IMG/VR virus record: IMGVR_UViG_3300037247_001712 | Location: 1 to 35,740 of that record | Source of the DNA: a virus | Strand: one strand, 5' to 3' | DNA length: 35,740 bases | Shown: in pieces, positions 14,543 through 21,557 of the stretch | Position numbering within the stretch: the stretch's first letter is position 1 | How the letters are laid out: every line of letters starts with the position of its first letter | Made by a program: the position numbers and the translations under genes | The notes under the pieces: generated by a model | The model's input: only the letters and a program-made list of their open reading frames with translations | What the model was told of the DNA's origin: nothing | Databases searched by the model: none

Positions 14543-14557
14543 CTGCCATTATGGCAG
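14543..14557. other. 15-bp perfect palindrome
   Basis: CTGCCATTATGGCAG, one mismatch from 1809-1823. About 100 bases earlier TACCGC-CTT-GCGGTA (near 14437) is another hairpin. Otherwise the stretch 14240-14740 shows no gene that I can support. Confidence 0.35.
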
Positions 14558-14743
14558 TCCGATATCTGAGGACAATAGATATTTATCTTGAAAGCCCACC
14601 CGGAGGGACAAATCATATTCACTAACAAATCTACTCATCATTAAAGAGCACACAACCACGCATCCAACTCACCTTACTATCTCATTACATAATATAAAAA
14701 TTAATGTAACTGCGTGTCCAGAAGAGTTAGCGTAAGCTATACT

Positions 14744-14770
14744 AAGCGAGCGCAGCGAGCGAAGCGAAGC
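14744..14770. repeat. Short AGCGAGCG tandem repeats
   Basis: AAGCGAGCGCAGCGAGCGAA and a following AGCGAAGC form a GC-rich island in AT-rich DNA; a further AGCGAGCG copy is near 14490. Meaning unknown; it flanks the left end of the 12-copy array. Confidence 0.4.
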
Positions 14771-14826
14771 TAATCATATATTTAGAAGAGCTTGCGCGTA
14801 AGCGCGATTATCATTCTTAATAAGTT

Positions 14827-15688
14827 AGGATTACCATTCCTATTAAATTTTGGGTTCCCCTTTTTCTTTTCTCCCTTTATTTCAATTTAATTTTATAGGA
14901 TTACCATTCTTATTTTTTTTCCTTCCCTCATTTTTTTTCTATTCATTCTTCCTACCTAGGTTAGATTTTAGGATTACCATTCTTATTTTCTTCAGATAAA
15001 ATTTTTCTTCCCTATTCTTCCTTCTCTATTTCTCCTTCTCTTTTCTATAAGATTACCATTCCTACTACCTTCTTATTTTCTTATTTCTCTTCTCCTACCT
15101 TATTCTCTTATTTATTCCTCTGTTATAGGATTACCATTATTGTTCTTCTCCACACTTTTTTTATTTTCCTACCCCTTCTTCCTTTCTATTTTTCTTCATA
15201 TATTCTAAGGATTACCATTATCCTTCCCTCTCTGTTCCTTCTTATCCCCTTACCCTATCCTGCCTATTTGCTCTTGTGTCTTAGGATTACCATTCCTCTC
15301 TATTCTTACTCCTTTCTATTCTTCCCTATCCCCCCTTCTGTCTGTTCTACTTTCTTCTTACATGGGATTACCATTCTTATCTACCTATCCGCCTATATAT
15401 CTTCTTACCTACTTGAATTTTTAGTTCAAGCGGCTTCTACACAGGATTACCATTCCCGCTTTGCTATCATTTAACCCCCGGTCTATTGAAGCTTTAGTTT
15501 CTGCTCAGGTGTTGATTTGAGTAGGATTACCATTCGTATCTAAACTTGTGTTCATACTTGAGCGCGAGTACAAAGTCAAATTCAAGTTCAATTTGAATAG
15601 GATTACCATTCGGAGTTAAAGGTGAGTTCAAGCTCAAGCTCAGTTTAAATGTCGATTTAAAAAAGAATTTTACATAGGATTACCATTC
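14827..15688. repeat. Array of twelve 13-bp direct repeats spaced about 77 bp apart
   Basis: AGGATTACCATTC (core GATTACCATT invariant in all twelve) starts at 14827, 14897, 14970, 15049, 15127, 15208, 15283, 15364, 15443, 15523, 15599 and 15676. Steps are 70, 73, 79, 78, 81, 75, 81, 79, 80, 76 and 77. A degenerate copy is at 14804. All have the same orientation. The intervals are unrelated to each other in sequence, though those up to about 15400 are almost pure pyrimidine on the plus strand. No gene is present. The repeats are too short and the intervals too long for CRISPR. Best reading: an array of protein-binding sites (partition, origin or packaging). Confidence 0.8.
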
Positions 15689-15951
15689 TTGTTTTAAAAA
15701 AATTTAAAAAACTTTTATTTTTTAGAACTTTGATTTGAAATTTCTGTTTTTTCCAATATTCCTATTTATTCATTTTGCTGGATAACACAACAGATTCTAA
15801 AGTAGTTACAATTTTCTTTGTTCATACCGTGAACGCTCGAGGATTGATTGTGTGGGGGAAAATGGGGTTTGGTATGGTATGGGAAGGAAATGTGGTGGAA
15901 AGTGGCTGGTTGGTGGTGATATGGGCGGGGATTATGGTGGTTTGGGGTATA
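15689..15951. other. Gene-free segment with a G-rich plus strand
   Basis: After an A/T-rich part (to about 15780), the plus strand from about 15851 to 15951 is strongly G- and T-rich with many GGG or GGGG runs (for example GTGTGGGGGAAAATGGGG), giving G-quadruplex potential. Open frames here are low-complexity. The segment ends at the stop of the gene at 15952. Confidence 0.45.
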
Positions 15952-16164
15952 TTAGGGAGTATTTCTTTCCTTTTTCATTAATTCTTCTATTTCCTGTTGA
16001 AGTTGATAGGCAATATCTTCGCTTTGTCCTATAGAAATACTTGCGGGTTGAGTATGTAAAACACAAGCAAATAATTCCATGGTATCTACCTTTGCTGCAA
16101 GTATTTCATTTCGCCGTCTTAACTGCTCAATTTCTGATTTAGCATTAATTAATAAATCTAACAT
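15952..16164 (-). CDS. Small coiled-coil protein, 70 residues
   Basis: MLDLLINAKSEIEQLRRRNE, then ILAAKVDTMELFACVLHTQP and a second helix (AYQLQQEIEELMKKE). Helix-loop-helix coiled coil, a design often seen in small phage proteins. AAAGGATGG ribosome site. Last gene of the long transcript before the repeat array. Confidence 0.6.
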   Translation of the reverse strand: MLDLLINAKSEIEQLRRRNEILAAKVDTMELFACVLHTQPASISIGQSEDIAYQLQQEIEELMKKERNTP

Positions 16165-16191
16165 TATTCACCATCCTTTCAATAATTATTA

Positions 16192-16359
16192 TTATTTCCA
16201 TTTCCGTATCTTTTTCTTTTTAGATGTTACATGCCAGCATTTACAGATCTTACATTTATATGGCCGTTTTATCACCGAGCCGAAGTTCCTAAGTCTCGAA
16301 ATAACTGTCATGGCTTCTGCGCGGTTTTTGTATCTTTTTTTTAAGCCTGAACATTTCAT
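16192..16359 (-). CDS. Small zinc-binding protein, 55 residues
   Basis: MKCSGLKKRYKNRAEAMTVI, then RPYKCKICKCWHVTSKKK. Cys3, Cys36, Cys39 and His43 could bind zinc. The layout (C, KKRY, basic helix, YxCxxCxxxHxTS) is shared with the protein at 24849-25025, so the two are paralogous or one family. Function unknown. Confidence 0.6.
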   Translation of the reverse strand: MKCSGLKKRYKNRAEAMTVISRLRNFGSVIKRPYKCKICKCWHVTSKKKKIRKWK

Positions 16360-16411
16360 TAATTGAGTTTTATTCTTTGCTCATAATTATTATTTTATAA
16401 ACTTGAGCTTT

Positions 16412-16675
16412 TTAACTATCTTTCTCAACTATTTTTCTTAATTCTGCCATTTCAATTTTTAGTTTGATCACTTTAGTTTTTAATTCGATCACTTCAGTTT
16501 CTAGTTCGAAAAGCTGTCGCATAAGTTTACCAATTTCACTAACAATCAATATTTGAATATTTCTATGTTCTATACTTAATTCAGGTATTTCATTGGCAAC
16601 TTTTCCGTACCCCACGCCTTGAAAGGAAAGAAACAATATAGCAACCAAAATTATTATATATTTTATTATTTTCAT
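16412..16675 (-). CDS. Exported coiled-coil protein, 87 residues
   Basis: N-terminal signal or anchor (KIIKYIIILVAILFLSFQGV, residues 2-21), then a leucine-zipper-like helix (ELETEVIELKTKVIKLKIE). AAAAGGAGA ribosome site. A spanin-like or membrane role is possible, but it is far from the lysis block. Confidence 0.6.
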   Translation of the reverse strand: MKIIKYIIILVAILFLSFQGVGYGKVANEIPELSIEHRNIQILIVSEIGKLMRQLFELETEVIELKTKVIKLKIEMAELRKIVEKDS

Positions 16676-16706
16676 TTGTTATCTCCTTTTATTAAGTGAT
16701 TATTCT

Positions 16707-17138
16707 TTAAGATTGTGGTGTATTAAGTGCTTTTTCTAAAGAACAATTATTTCTTATTCTAAACCATAAAGTGTCGTAAGTTAAGCCGGCCCACTCTGCC
16801 CATTCTGCGATAGTTTTTTCCATGCCTTTATATATAAAAGTTCTATTATTCCCTTTATTATTATTTTGTTCTTTCACAGTAGCCCATCTGCAATTACTTG
16901 GACAATAATTTTTTTCCTTGTTTTTTCTATCTAGTGTAGTACCTTCTGGCCTCTCACCCATATCCCTTAAGAAGTTTTTAAACTCATACCATTGTGTGTA
17001 TATTTTTATTCCTTTACCTCCATAAATTGAAAACCATAGATGTTTTGGATTAAGACACCTTTCCTTCATCGATCGCCATGAGTTATATGCTAGCGTTCTC
17101 TTGGAATTCCAATTATTTTTTCTTACTTTTTTAGCCAT
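16707..17138 (-). CDS. HNH-type endonuclease/DNA-binding protein
   Basis: A 143-residue protein with YGGKGI (39-44), a W..F..FL.DMG segment, LDR (69-71) and CPSNCRWAT (79-87): the signature of a common free-standing phage HNH-like family. The C-terminal 40 residues (KTIAEWAEWAGLTYDTLWFR) form a helix-turn-helix for target recognition. Probably a homing-type mobile gene or DNA-binding protein. It overlaps the RHH gene by 16 bases. Confidence 0.65.
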   Translation of the reverse strand: MAKKVRKNNWNSKRTLAYNSWRSMKERCLNPKHLWFSIYGGKGIKIYTQWYEFKNFLRDMGERPEGTTLDRKNKEKNYCPSNCRWATVKEQNNNKGNNRTFIYKGMEKTIAEWAEWAGLTYDTLWFRIRNNCSLEKALNTPQS

Positions 17139-17311
17139 TTATTATGTTTATTTATAAATCTATTCAATTCTTTTTTATCGCTAATCTTTATACAAAATTC
17201 AATCATTCTTCTCACAATCTCAGATTGATTTGTTTGATTTACTTTAGCTGTAAATTTTAATTTCTTTGCGGTACTCTCGTCAACGTAACTATGAACGATA
17301 ATTTTATTCAT
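17123..17311 (-). CDS. Ribbon-helix-helix DNA-binding protein
   Basis: A 62-residue protein with a beta ribbon (MNKIIVHSYVDESTAKKLKF) followed by NQSEIVRRMIEFCI, the second helix of CopG/Arc-type repressors. Likely a small transcription factor; it is the best candidate in this genome for binding one of the operator repeats, but no evidence links them. No Shine-Dalgarno. Confidence 0.6.
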   Translation of the reverse strand: MNKIIVHSYVDESTAKKLKFTAKVNQTNQSEIVRRMIEFCIKISDKKELNRFINKHNKWLKK

Positions 17312-17327
17312 TAAATATTTATATTAA

Positions 17328-17396
17328 TCATAAAAGTAAAAGTATAATAACTATTAAAATAAAGGTACTAATTAAATCTTTATAGAGTTTTTTCAT
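17328..17396 (-). CDS. Tiny membrane peptide, 22 residues
   Basis: [20 protein letters not shown] plus two residues: one hydrophobic helix. It overlaps the upstream stop as TAATG, which favours coupled translation. The short length keeps confidence low. Confidence 0.35.
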   Translation of the reverse strand: MKKLYKDLISTFILIVIILLLL

Positions 17397-17656
17397 TATG
17401 GTTCTACTTTTTCATAAGTCTGTTCAAATATATCTGGTTTACATGGGTAAAATTCACCTTTAATGCCTTTAATAATCCAATCGCCCTTGCGTGCAAACAT
17501 ATCACCTTCTAAAGTCTTAATTCTTAATGTACCATCTTGACACATTCTTATATCATTCATCTTGTCCTTAATTTCCTGTGGTAATGTTTTACTAAAATCT
17601 AACCAACCATCAAACAACCACGCATCAATCACTACTGGTTTTTTTCTATATTTCAT
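17396..17656 (-). CDS. Conserved phage protein (KYRKKPVVI...GDWIIKG family)
   Basis: An 86-residue protein with [12 protein letters not shown] at the start and [20 protein letters not shown] near residues 58-77, ending in QTYEKV. This small beta-rich protein is widespread in phages under PGDYG-like or hypothetical labels; its function is not known. Strong AAAGGAGG ribosome site. Confidence 0.75.
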   Translation of the reverse strand: MKYRKKPVVIDAWLFDGWLDFSKTLPQEIKDKMNDIRMCQDGTLRIKTLEGDMFARKGDWIIKGIKGEFYPCKPDIFEQTYEKVEP

Positions 17657-17701
17657 CTTTTCACGCCTCCTTTAATATTTTAATGTAATTCTAATTTATT
17701 C

Positions 17702-19192
17702 TTATTCAATTATAATCGCCTTCCTAAACCACTCTGCAAGATATTCCATTAGATCTTCAAACTTTTCATCAAGAATGATAGCTTCACAGAAATCCTTATC
17801 ATGTCTATTGCCACGACCGCAACCCTGCATAATAGCTTGTGCTGCCATAGCCATAAACCATCTTGAACCAAATCGACCTGAATGGCATCGAGCACTAATA
17901 CATTTATCTCCTAGGTTACTAAATGGAACTTTAGGCCAAATTATAAAACGACATAAATCATCAAATAGATCTAACCCACGTTCTGAAGATGGGGAAACCC
18001 ATATAACTGGACCTTCCGATTCTCTAAATATCTTAAACATTTCATCTTTATCGTCTGTATCATGGGTAATAAATCGATCATTACCAATATCCATAATTTT
18101 GTTATTAAGCCTATAAGAAATTGTGTGTATAAGTCCTTTTACATTTTTACGTTTATCTACTTCGACTTCTACTTCATTAATGATCTTATAATGTTCATGT
18201 TTGTTTCTGTATGACATTGCAATTATTGGCCTGTAGTGAATATAACGATTTTCGACAGGATAAGGACTACTTACTTCAATATAGTCCATATCGGATAGAT
18301 TTAATCCCAGTAAGTTACACAATATGGGTTTTGGCGGTAACGTAGCTGACATAAGTATGAATTTTTCAGCATGGGACCATAGATATTGCTCTGTAATCTC
18401 AGAAGTCAGCCAGACAGGTTTAAAAGACCAGCCTTTATCGTTATGATCAAATAACCACGATTCGTCAACAAGTTTCAGGAAGAGTTCAAGTTTTCGAACA
18501 AACATTACACCCTGGACATATACTTTATCTAAACAATTCCCTGCAATATTAGGATTGTAGTTTGGTTTAAGACGTTTCCAGGCATTATGAGCCCATTCGA
18601 ACCATGCATCATATTTTGTGATGTATTTAGGTAATTTAAGCCCATAATTAGCTATTTGAGACTTGGATACGAATAAACAGACAAAATTAACAAGAATATT
18701 GTCTAAAGTATCAGCTTCATCAATTATAACTATCTCTTGATTTGAAAAGGACCGCGCATAGTTGGCTTCGTATAGAAAGTAATAAGTGTTTAAGATTCGG
18801 TATTTTGAAGCCAATACCCTTGCCTTGGCATCATAATAATCACATGATATATCAGCTTCTTTATATTCCGTGCATTTCTTCAGGCAGGAATCAGCTTTAA
18901 GATACTTATATAAATTACATATATAATTGCTACGGCCTTTGATTGTTTCAGCTTCCGGGAAGTCGTGATGTAATTGATCTTGTAATTCTTTTTTACTACA
19001 GACATAAGTTGTACGGTTGGCAAGATAGTGTCCAGCCATCATGCCAATAAGAGATTTGCCATTTCCAGTTGGTGCGCTAACAGCAATTACTTTTTTATCA
19101 AATGATAGAATTTGTTCGTCAATATGCTGTTGAGTTTCCTTAAATCTTTTCTTTGCCTTTGTACTTTGAAAATTCTTAAATGGTATGTTCAT
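17702..19192 (-). CDS. SF2 helicase, XPD/DinG-like with Fe-S cluster motif
   Basis: A 496-residue helicase. Motif I APTGNGKS (40-47), DEAD-type motif II IIDEAD (156-161), SAT motif III (MSATLPP), and motif VI QGCGRGNR near residue 460. Between motifs I and II lie Cys92, Cys103, Cys107 and Cys117, where XPD and DinG hold a 4Fe-4S cluster. These enzymes unwind 5'-3' and depend on the cluster. Shorter than XPD or DinG (600-700), as phage versions often are. It likely serves replication or recombination, since no DnaB-type helicase is visible. ATGA overlap with the gene upstream. Confidence 0.8.
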   Translation of the reverse strand: MNIPFKNFQSTKAKKRFKETQQHIDEQILSFDKKVIAVSAPTGNGKSLIGMMAGHYLANRTTYVCSKKELQDQLHHDFPEAETIKGRSNYICNLYKYLKADSCLKKCTEYKEADISCDYYDAKARVLASKYRILNTYYFLYEANYARSFSNQEIVIIDEADTLDNILVNFVCLFVSKSQIANYGLKLPKYITKYDAWFEWAHNAWKRLKPNYNPNIAGNCLDKVYVQGVMFVRKLELFLKLVDESWLFDHNDKGWSFKPVWLTSEITEQYLWSHAEKFILMSATLPPKPILCNLLGLNLSDMDYIEVSSPYPVENRYIHYRPIIAMSYRNKHEHYKIINEVEVEVDKRKNVKGLIHTISYRLNNKIMDIGNDRFITHDTDDKDEMFKIFRESEGPVIWVSPSSERGLDLFDDLCRFIIWPKVPFSNLGDKCISARCHSGRFGSRWFMAMAAQAIMQGCGRGNRHDKDFCEAIILDEKFEDLMEYLAEWFRKAIIIE

Positions 19193-19383
19193 TCGGTTAG
19201 CGCCTCATTCTGTTCTACTACACTATCTGGTAATTTTTCCATATCCGAAAAATAAGAAGAACAATTTATGCAGTATGCTTGAAAATTTAACATGTCTACA
19301 TATTTAAAGCCTTTATATAATTCACGATCGGCTTTATGTTCTATACGTCCACATCCAGGACAATAATAAAATTTTTCGTTCAT
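19189..19383 (-). CDS. Zinc-ribbon protein, 64 residues
   Basis: CPGCG (8-12) and CINC (38-41) form a four-Cys ribbon. It precedes the helicase and overlaps it by four bases, so it may be a helicase partner; the function is not known. Confidence 0.6.
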   Translation of the reverse strand: MNEKFYYCPGCGRIEHKADRELYKGFKYVDMLNFQAYCINCSSYFSDMEKLPDSVVEQNEALTE

Positions 19384-19402
19384 AATAAAAAGTGAGCGAT
19401 CT

Positions 19403-19480
19403 AGGCAAATAGAAAGACAGGAGTCGAACCTGCATCTCCCCGCTAAAGGTGAGTTCCCATTACACTACTTTCTATTGCCT
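19403..19480 (-). tRNA. tRNA-like sequence, shortened and probably non-standard
   Basis: On the minus strand TAGAAAG (19474-19468) pairs perfectly with CTTTCTA (19416-19410) as a 7-bp acceptor. The T arm is canonical: GCAGG, loop TTCGACT, CCTGT. The core is only 65 bases: the D arm is reduced (GTGTAATGGG...) and the anticodon stem is imperfect around CTTTAGC. Depending on pairing the anticodon reads UUA (ochre) or UAG (Leu CUA). AGGCAA and TTGCCT extend the acceptor by six more pairs beyond one bulged base. No CCA is encoded. It may be a decayed tRNA or a tRNA mimic. Confidence 0.45.
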
Positions 19481-19515
19481 AAACCACTTCTTGATGGAAA
19501 ACTTTGTTTTTTTGC

Positions 19516-19764
19516 TTATTTCCAATGTCTGTAAAATTGACGCAATGCCATCTCGTAATCAAAACTAGGTGGTGGTATCATACATCTATCCAATTTACCT
19601 AATGCTTTATCTTCCTCAAATTGTTCTCTACAAGAATCACAATGCAACGTATGTATTAATTCATAGCATGGCATGTCATACTCGCCAGCCACAATCATTA
19701 ACCTGATGTTTGAGTAAACGGGCATATGATCATCACACTTACGACAATATAAAAAGAGTCCCAT
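19516..19764 (-). CDS. Zinc-ribbon protein, 82 residues
   Basis: CRKCDDH (7-13) and CDSC (42-45) make a likely zinc ribbon, followed by a helical tail (FDYEMALRQFYRHW). AAAGGGAGA ribosome site. It follows the TTTTGTCCTATTTCA repeat cluster, which lies in its leader. Confidence 0.6.
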   Translation of the reverse strand: MGLFLYCRKCDDHMPVYSNIRLMIVAGEYDMPCYELIHTLHCDSCREQFEEDKALGKLDRCMIPPPSFDYEMALRQFYRHWK

Positions 19765-19795
19765 TTTTTTCTCCCTTTTTTCGCTTGTAATGGAA

Positions 19796-19954
19796 AATTT
19801 TATTTTCTTGGGATTTTCCTTTTTGTCCTATTTCAGCGACTTTTCATTTTCCCTAATACTATGTTTAAAGATACGGGAATTTTATTTTTTTGGTTTTTTC
19901 CTTTTTGTCCTATTTACTTTTGTCCTATTTCAACTTTACTTTTGTCCTATTTCA
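19796..19954. repeat. Four TTTTGTCCTATTTCA repeats
   Basis: Copies at 19821-19835, 19903-19916 (ends TTTA), 19918-19932 and 19940-19954. The first two are each part of a longer imperfect repeat of about 39 bases starting near 19796 and 19878 (82 apart). The last three are 15 and 22 bases apart. They fill the gap between the 285-residue gene and the zinc-ribbon gene. Iteron-like; they could be an origin, an operator or repeats acting in the RNA. Confidence 0.6.
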
Positions 19955-19960
19955 AAAACA

Positions 19961-20818
19961 CTAAGTCTTTGCTGCGTAGGAATCTAAGCCATCAATAATC
20001 TTGAAAAAGTTATACTCAGTTTTGCAAATTCGCCTTTTCAATATCCATTTCGATAAACAAAAAAGTCCGGCAACGAAACAACCCCTTATAACCTCTGATT
20101 TTGATTGATTTTCAAGAAATTCGTTCTCATATTTGTGTAAAATTATGTGAAATCTCTCAGACAGTCTGGCTTTCAAGTATTTATTATTCGAGTCTCGCTT
20201 TAATCTATACATGGCTGAAGTAAGCGGAGATTGTGTCAATTTGAAACACTTTTTCCTAATAGAATCCAAAACATGCAGATCTCTTTCTTTGAATTCTAAC
20301 TTGGGAATATCCCAGGATCGATAGATTTTGTTCCAGATTTCTCGGCCATATTCATTGTTACCGTAACTTTCAACCAATAATTTCAGGTACCCTACAGTTT
20401 TTTTATCCTCTAAATTCAGTCGGTTTAGAGATAAATCAAATCTTTTCATGTTTTCTATTTTCCGGTTATTTCTACAGTGTATTAGAATTGCTTCTATCAG
20501 GTCCCTATATCCTAGATAATTCGCGAGTTTTGCTTTTGCTAATATTCCTATTCCTACGACTGCCCTTATCATGTCCGCTTCCCGGGCCCTGACAATGCCT
20601 CTGTTGCGCAAAACCTCCATTAAACTGTAATGGTATGCTGAGATCGTAAAAGAGGCGTTCTGGCTCTTAAACTTATCACCTTTGAATAAGCTGAGAAGGT
20701 TATAGAAGATTTCGGGTTGAATTTGAGTTTCTATGCCAATATATCCGATTGTGTCGATGGGATCTGACATATTACCATCCCCAGGCTTGATTAGATTGGA
20801 CTTGTCTGGTTTGTTCAA
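19961..20818 (-). CDS. Replication-module protein of unknown family with LIKP N-terminus
   Basis: A 285-residue, mostly helical protein not matched to a family. It starts with TTG at 20818 after a G-rich ribosome site (nine G in a row on this strand). The first 20 residues contain NLIKPGDGNM, matching VKPGDGDM in the protein at 22336; those codons differ at every third base, so the conservation is at protein level and supports the TTG start. Basic and hydrophobic helices follow. It is flanked by iteron-like repeats downstream and carries an internal operator-like site, so a replication initiator or regulator is possible; that is inference only. Confidence 0.6.
   Translation of the reverse strand: MNKPDKSNLIKPGDGNMSDPIDTIGYIGIETQIQPEIFYNLLSLFKGDKFKSQNASFTISAYHYSLMEVLRNRGIVRAREADMIRAVVGIGILAKAKLANYLGYRDLIEAILIHCRNNRKIENMKRFDLSLNRLNLEDKKTVGYLKLLVESYGNNEYGREIWNKIYRSWDIPKLEFKERDLHVLDSIRKKCFKLTQSPLTSAMYRLKRDSNNKYLKARLSERFHIILHKYENEFLENQSKSEVIRGCFVAGLFCLSKWILKRRICKTEYNFFKIIDGLDSYAAKT
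20232..20248. promoter_or_regulatory. Third copy of the 17-bp operator-like dyad, intragenic
   Basis: TGTGTCAATTTGAAACA fits TGTnTCAAnTTGAnACA. Its reverse complement differs from the copy at 14136 by one base of 17. It lies inside the coding region at 19961-20818. It is also followed by CTTTTTC, as is the copy at 14099. Confidence 0.5.
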
Positions 20819-20835
20819 ACTTTACCCCCCCCCTT

Positions 20836-21087
20836 TTATAATGTTGGATAGTTACCCTCTTTATTCGATTTGTTAAATTCAGTCAACCAATCTTTTTCTG
20901 TGGTTTCATACCAATTCTGTGTATAGCCTTCATCTTCAAACCCAACAGGCTTTAAGCGGGCAGCACCATCTTCTGCAACTAATACCCAATTATATAATGT
21001 AGTTTTTACTGCTCCTATAATGTGCATACAACCACCACCTGAATGACGATAATATCTACCAATTTTAAAATAAGCAACCTTTTTCAT
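20836..21087 (-). CDS. Conserved phage-type hypothetical protein, 83 residues
   Basis: MKKVAYFKIGRYYRHSGGGC, MHIIGAV, LVAEDGAARLKPVG, then NWYETTEKDWLTEF. This small beta protein pattern (GRYYRH, MHI, NW..I..DW) recurs in phages without a known role. AGAAAGGAG ribosome site. Confidence 0.65.
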   Translation of the reverse strand: MKKVAYFKIGRYYRHSGGGCMHIIGAVKTTLYNWVLVAEDGAARLKPVGFEDEGYTQNWYETTEKDWLTEFNKSNKEGNYPTL

Positions 21088-21109
21088 ACTAACTCCTTTC
21101 TAAATTATA

Positions 21110-21137
21110 TTGACAAAGATATAAACATTGATATTAT
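21110..21137 (+). promoter_or_regulatory. Plus-strand sigma70-like promoter
   Basis: TTGACA (21110-21115), a 16-base spacer and TATTAT (21132-21137; one mismatch from TATAAT). It points away from all genes, towards the hairpin at 21160-21205, and is one of the better promoter matches in the genome. Confidence 0.5.
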
Positions 21138-21159
21138 ACAGCCATCTTCCTTCTCTTGT

Positions 21160-21205
21160 GATCGAGGCAGGGGTAGCTCATACCAATACTATCCTTGCCT
21201 CGATC
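21160..21205 (+). ncRNA. Candidate small hairpin RNA, antisense orientation
   Basis: A 17-bp stem (GATCGAGGCAGGGGTAG with CTATCCTTGCCTCGATC) and a 12-base loop. Two positions pair as G-U if transcribed from the plus strand but would be A-C mismatches from the minus strand, so plus is favoured. A promoter-like sequence starts 50 bases upstream. No U-run follows. If transcribed further it would be antisense to the gene at 21208-21378. Confidence 0.45.
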
Positions 21206-21207
21206 TA

Positions 21208-21378
21208 TTAAACTTTCAAGAGTTCTTCTTTATATAATTTCAACCAGCACATATTTTTACAATCCCTTGTGTTATCTTCGAGATAGAAAACTACCCATCC
21301 ACGTTTTCTTAAATAATTCATCATTAATCTATGATGAAAATGTTTAGCATTAGTCAGCCAAGTAAAAAATTTCTTCAT
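21208..21378 (-). CDS. Hypothetical basic protein, 56 residues
   Basis: Start taken at the ATG at 21378 (MKKFFTWLTNAKHFHHRLMM), with GGGTAAGGG upstream; a longer frame to 21426 begins in the previous gene. Basic with several His; not recognised. Confidence 0.5.
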   Translation of the reverse strand: MKKFFTWLTNAKHFHHRLMMNYLRKRGWVVFYLEDNTRDCKNMCWLKLYKEELLKV

Positions 21379-21388
21379 ATCGTCACCC

Positions 21389-21556
21389 TTACCCTTTCTT
21401 TGAATAATTATGATTGTAAACATCACCGTTTGTATATTCTATCCTGCAATCTTCCTTTCGATCTCGATGCATAGCCCTGTGTCTTGCAATTCCTAAATAA
21501 TGGAATTCCTTTTCACAAGTATAACAATAACAATTTTTTGAATTTGTTACCTTCAT
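21389..21556 (-). CDS. C2H2 zinc-finger protein, 55 residues
   Basis: CYTCEKEFHYLGIARHRAMH: Cys11, Cys14, His26 and His30 in C-x2-C-x11-H-x3-H spacing, with the Phe and Leu of a classical C2H2 finger. Small C2H2 proteins like this are known in phages. Start placed at the ATG at 21556 just past the upstream stop, with GGAAAT before it. Likely nucleic-acid binding. Confidence 0.65.
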   Translation of the reverse strand: MKVTNSKNCYCYTCEKEFHYLGIARHRAMHRDRKEDCRIEYTNGDVYNHNYSKKG

Positions 21557-21557
21557 C

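Noticed and set aside
14827-15688. CRISPR array
   Set aside because: Repeats are 13 bp (core 10) with 57-68 bp intervals of biased composition, and no cas genes other than a lone Cas4-like phage exonuclease are present. The features do not fit any known CRISPR type.
15268-16034. Plus-strand frames of 60-68 codons in and after the array
   Set aside because: Low-complexity products of the pyrimidine- and G-rich tracts; no ribosome sites, and against the direction of all accepted genes.
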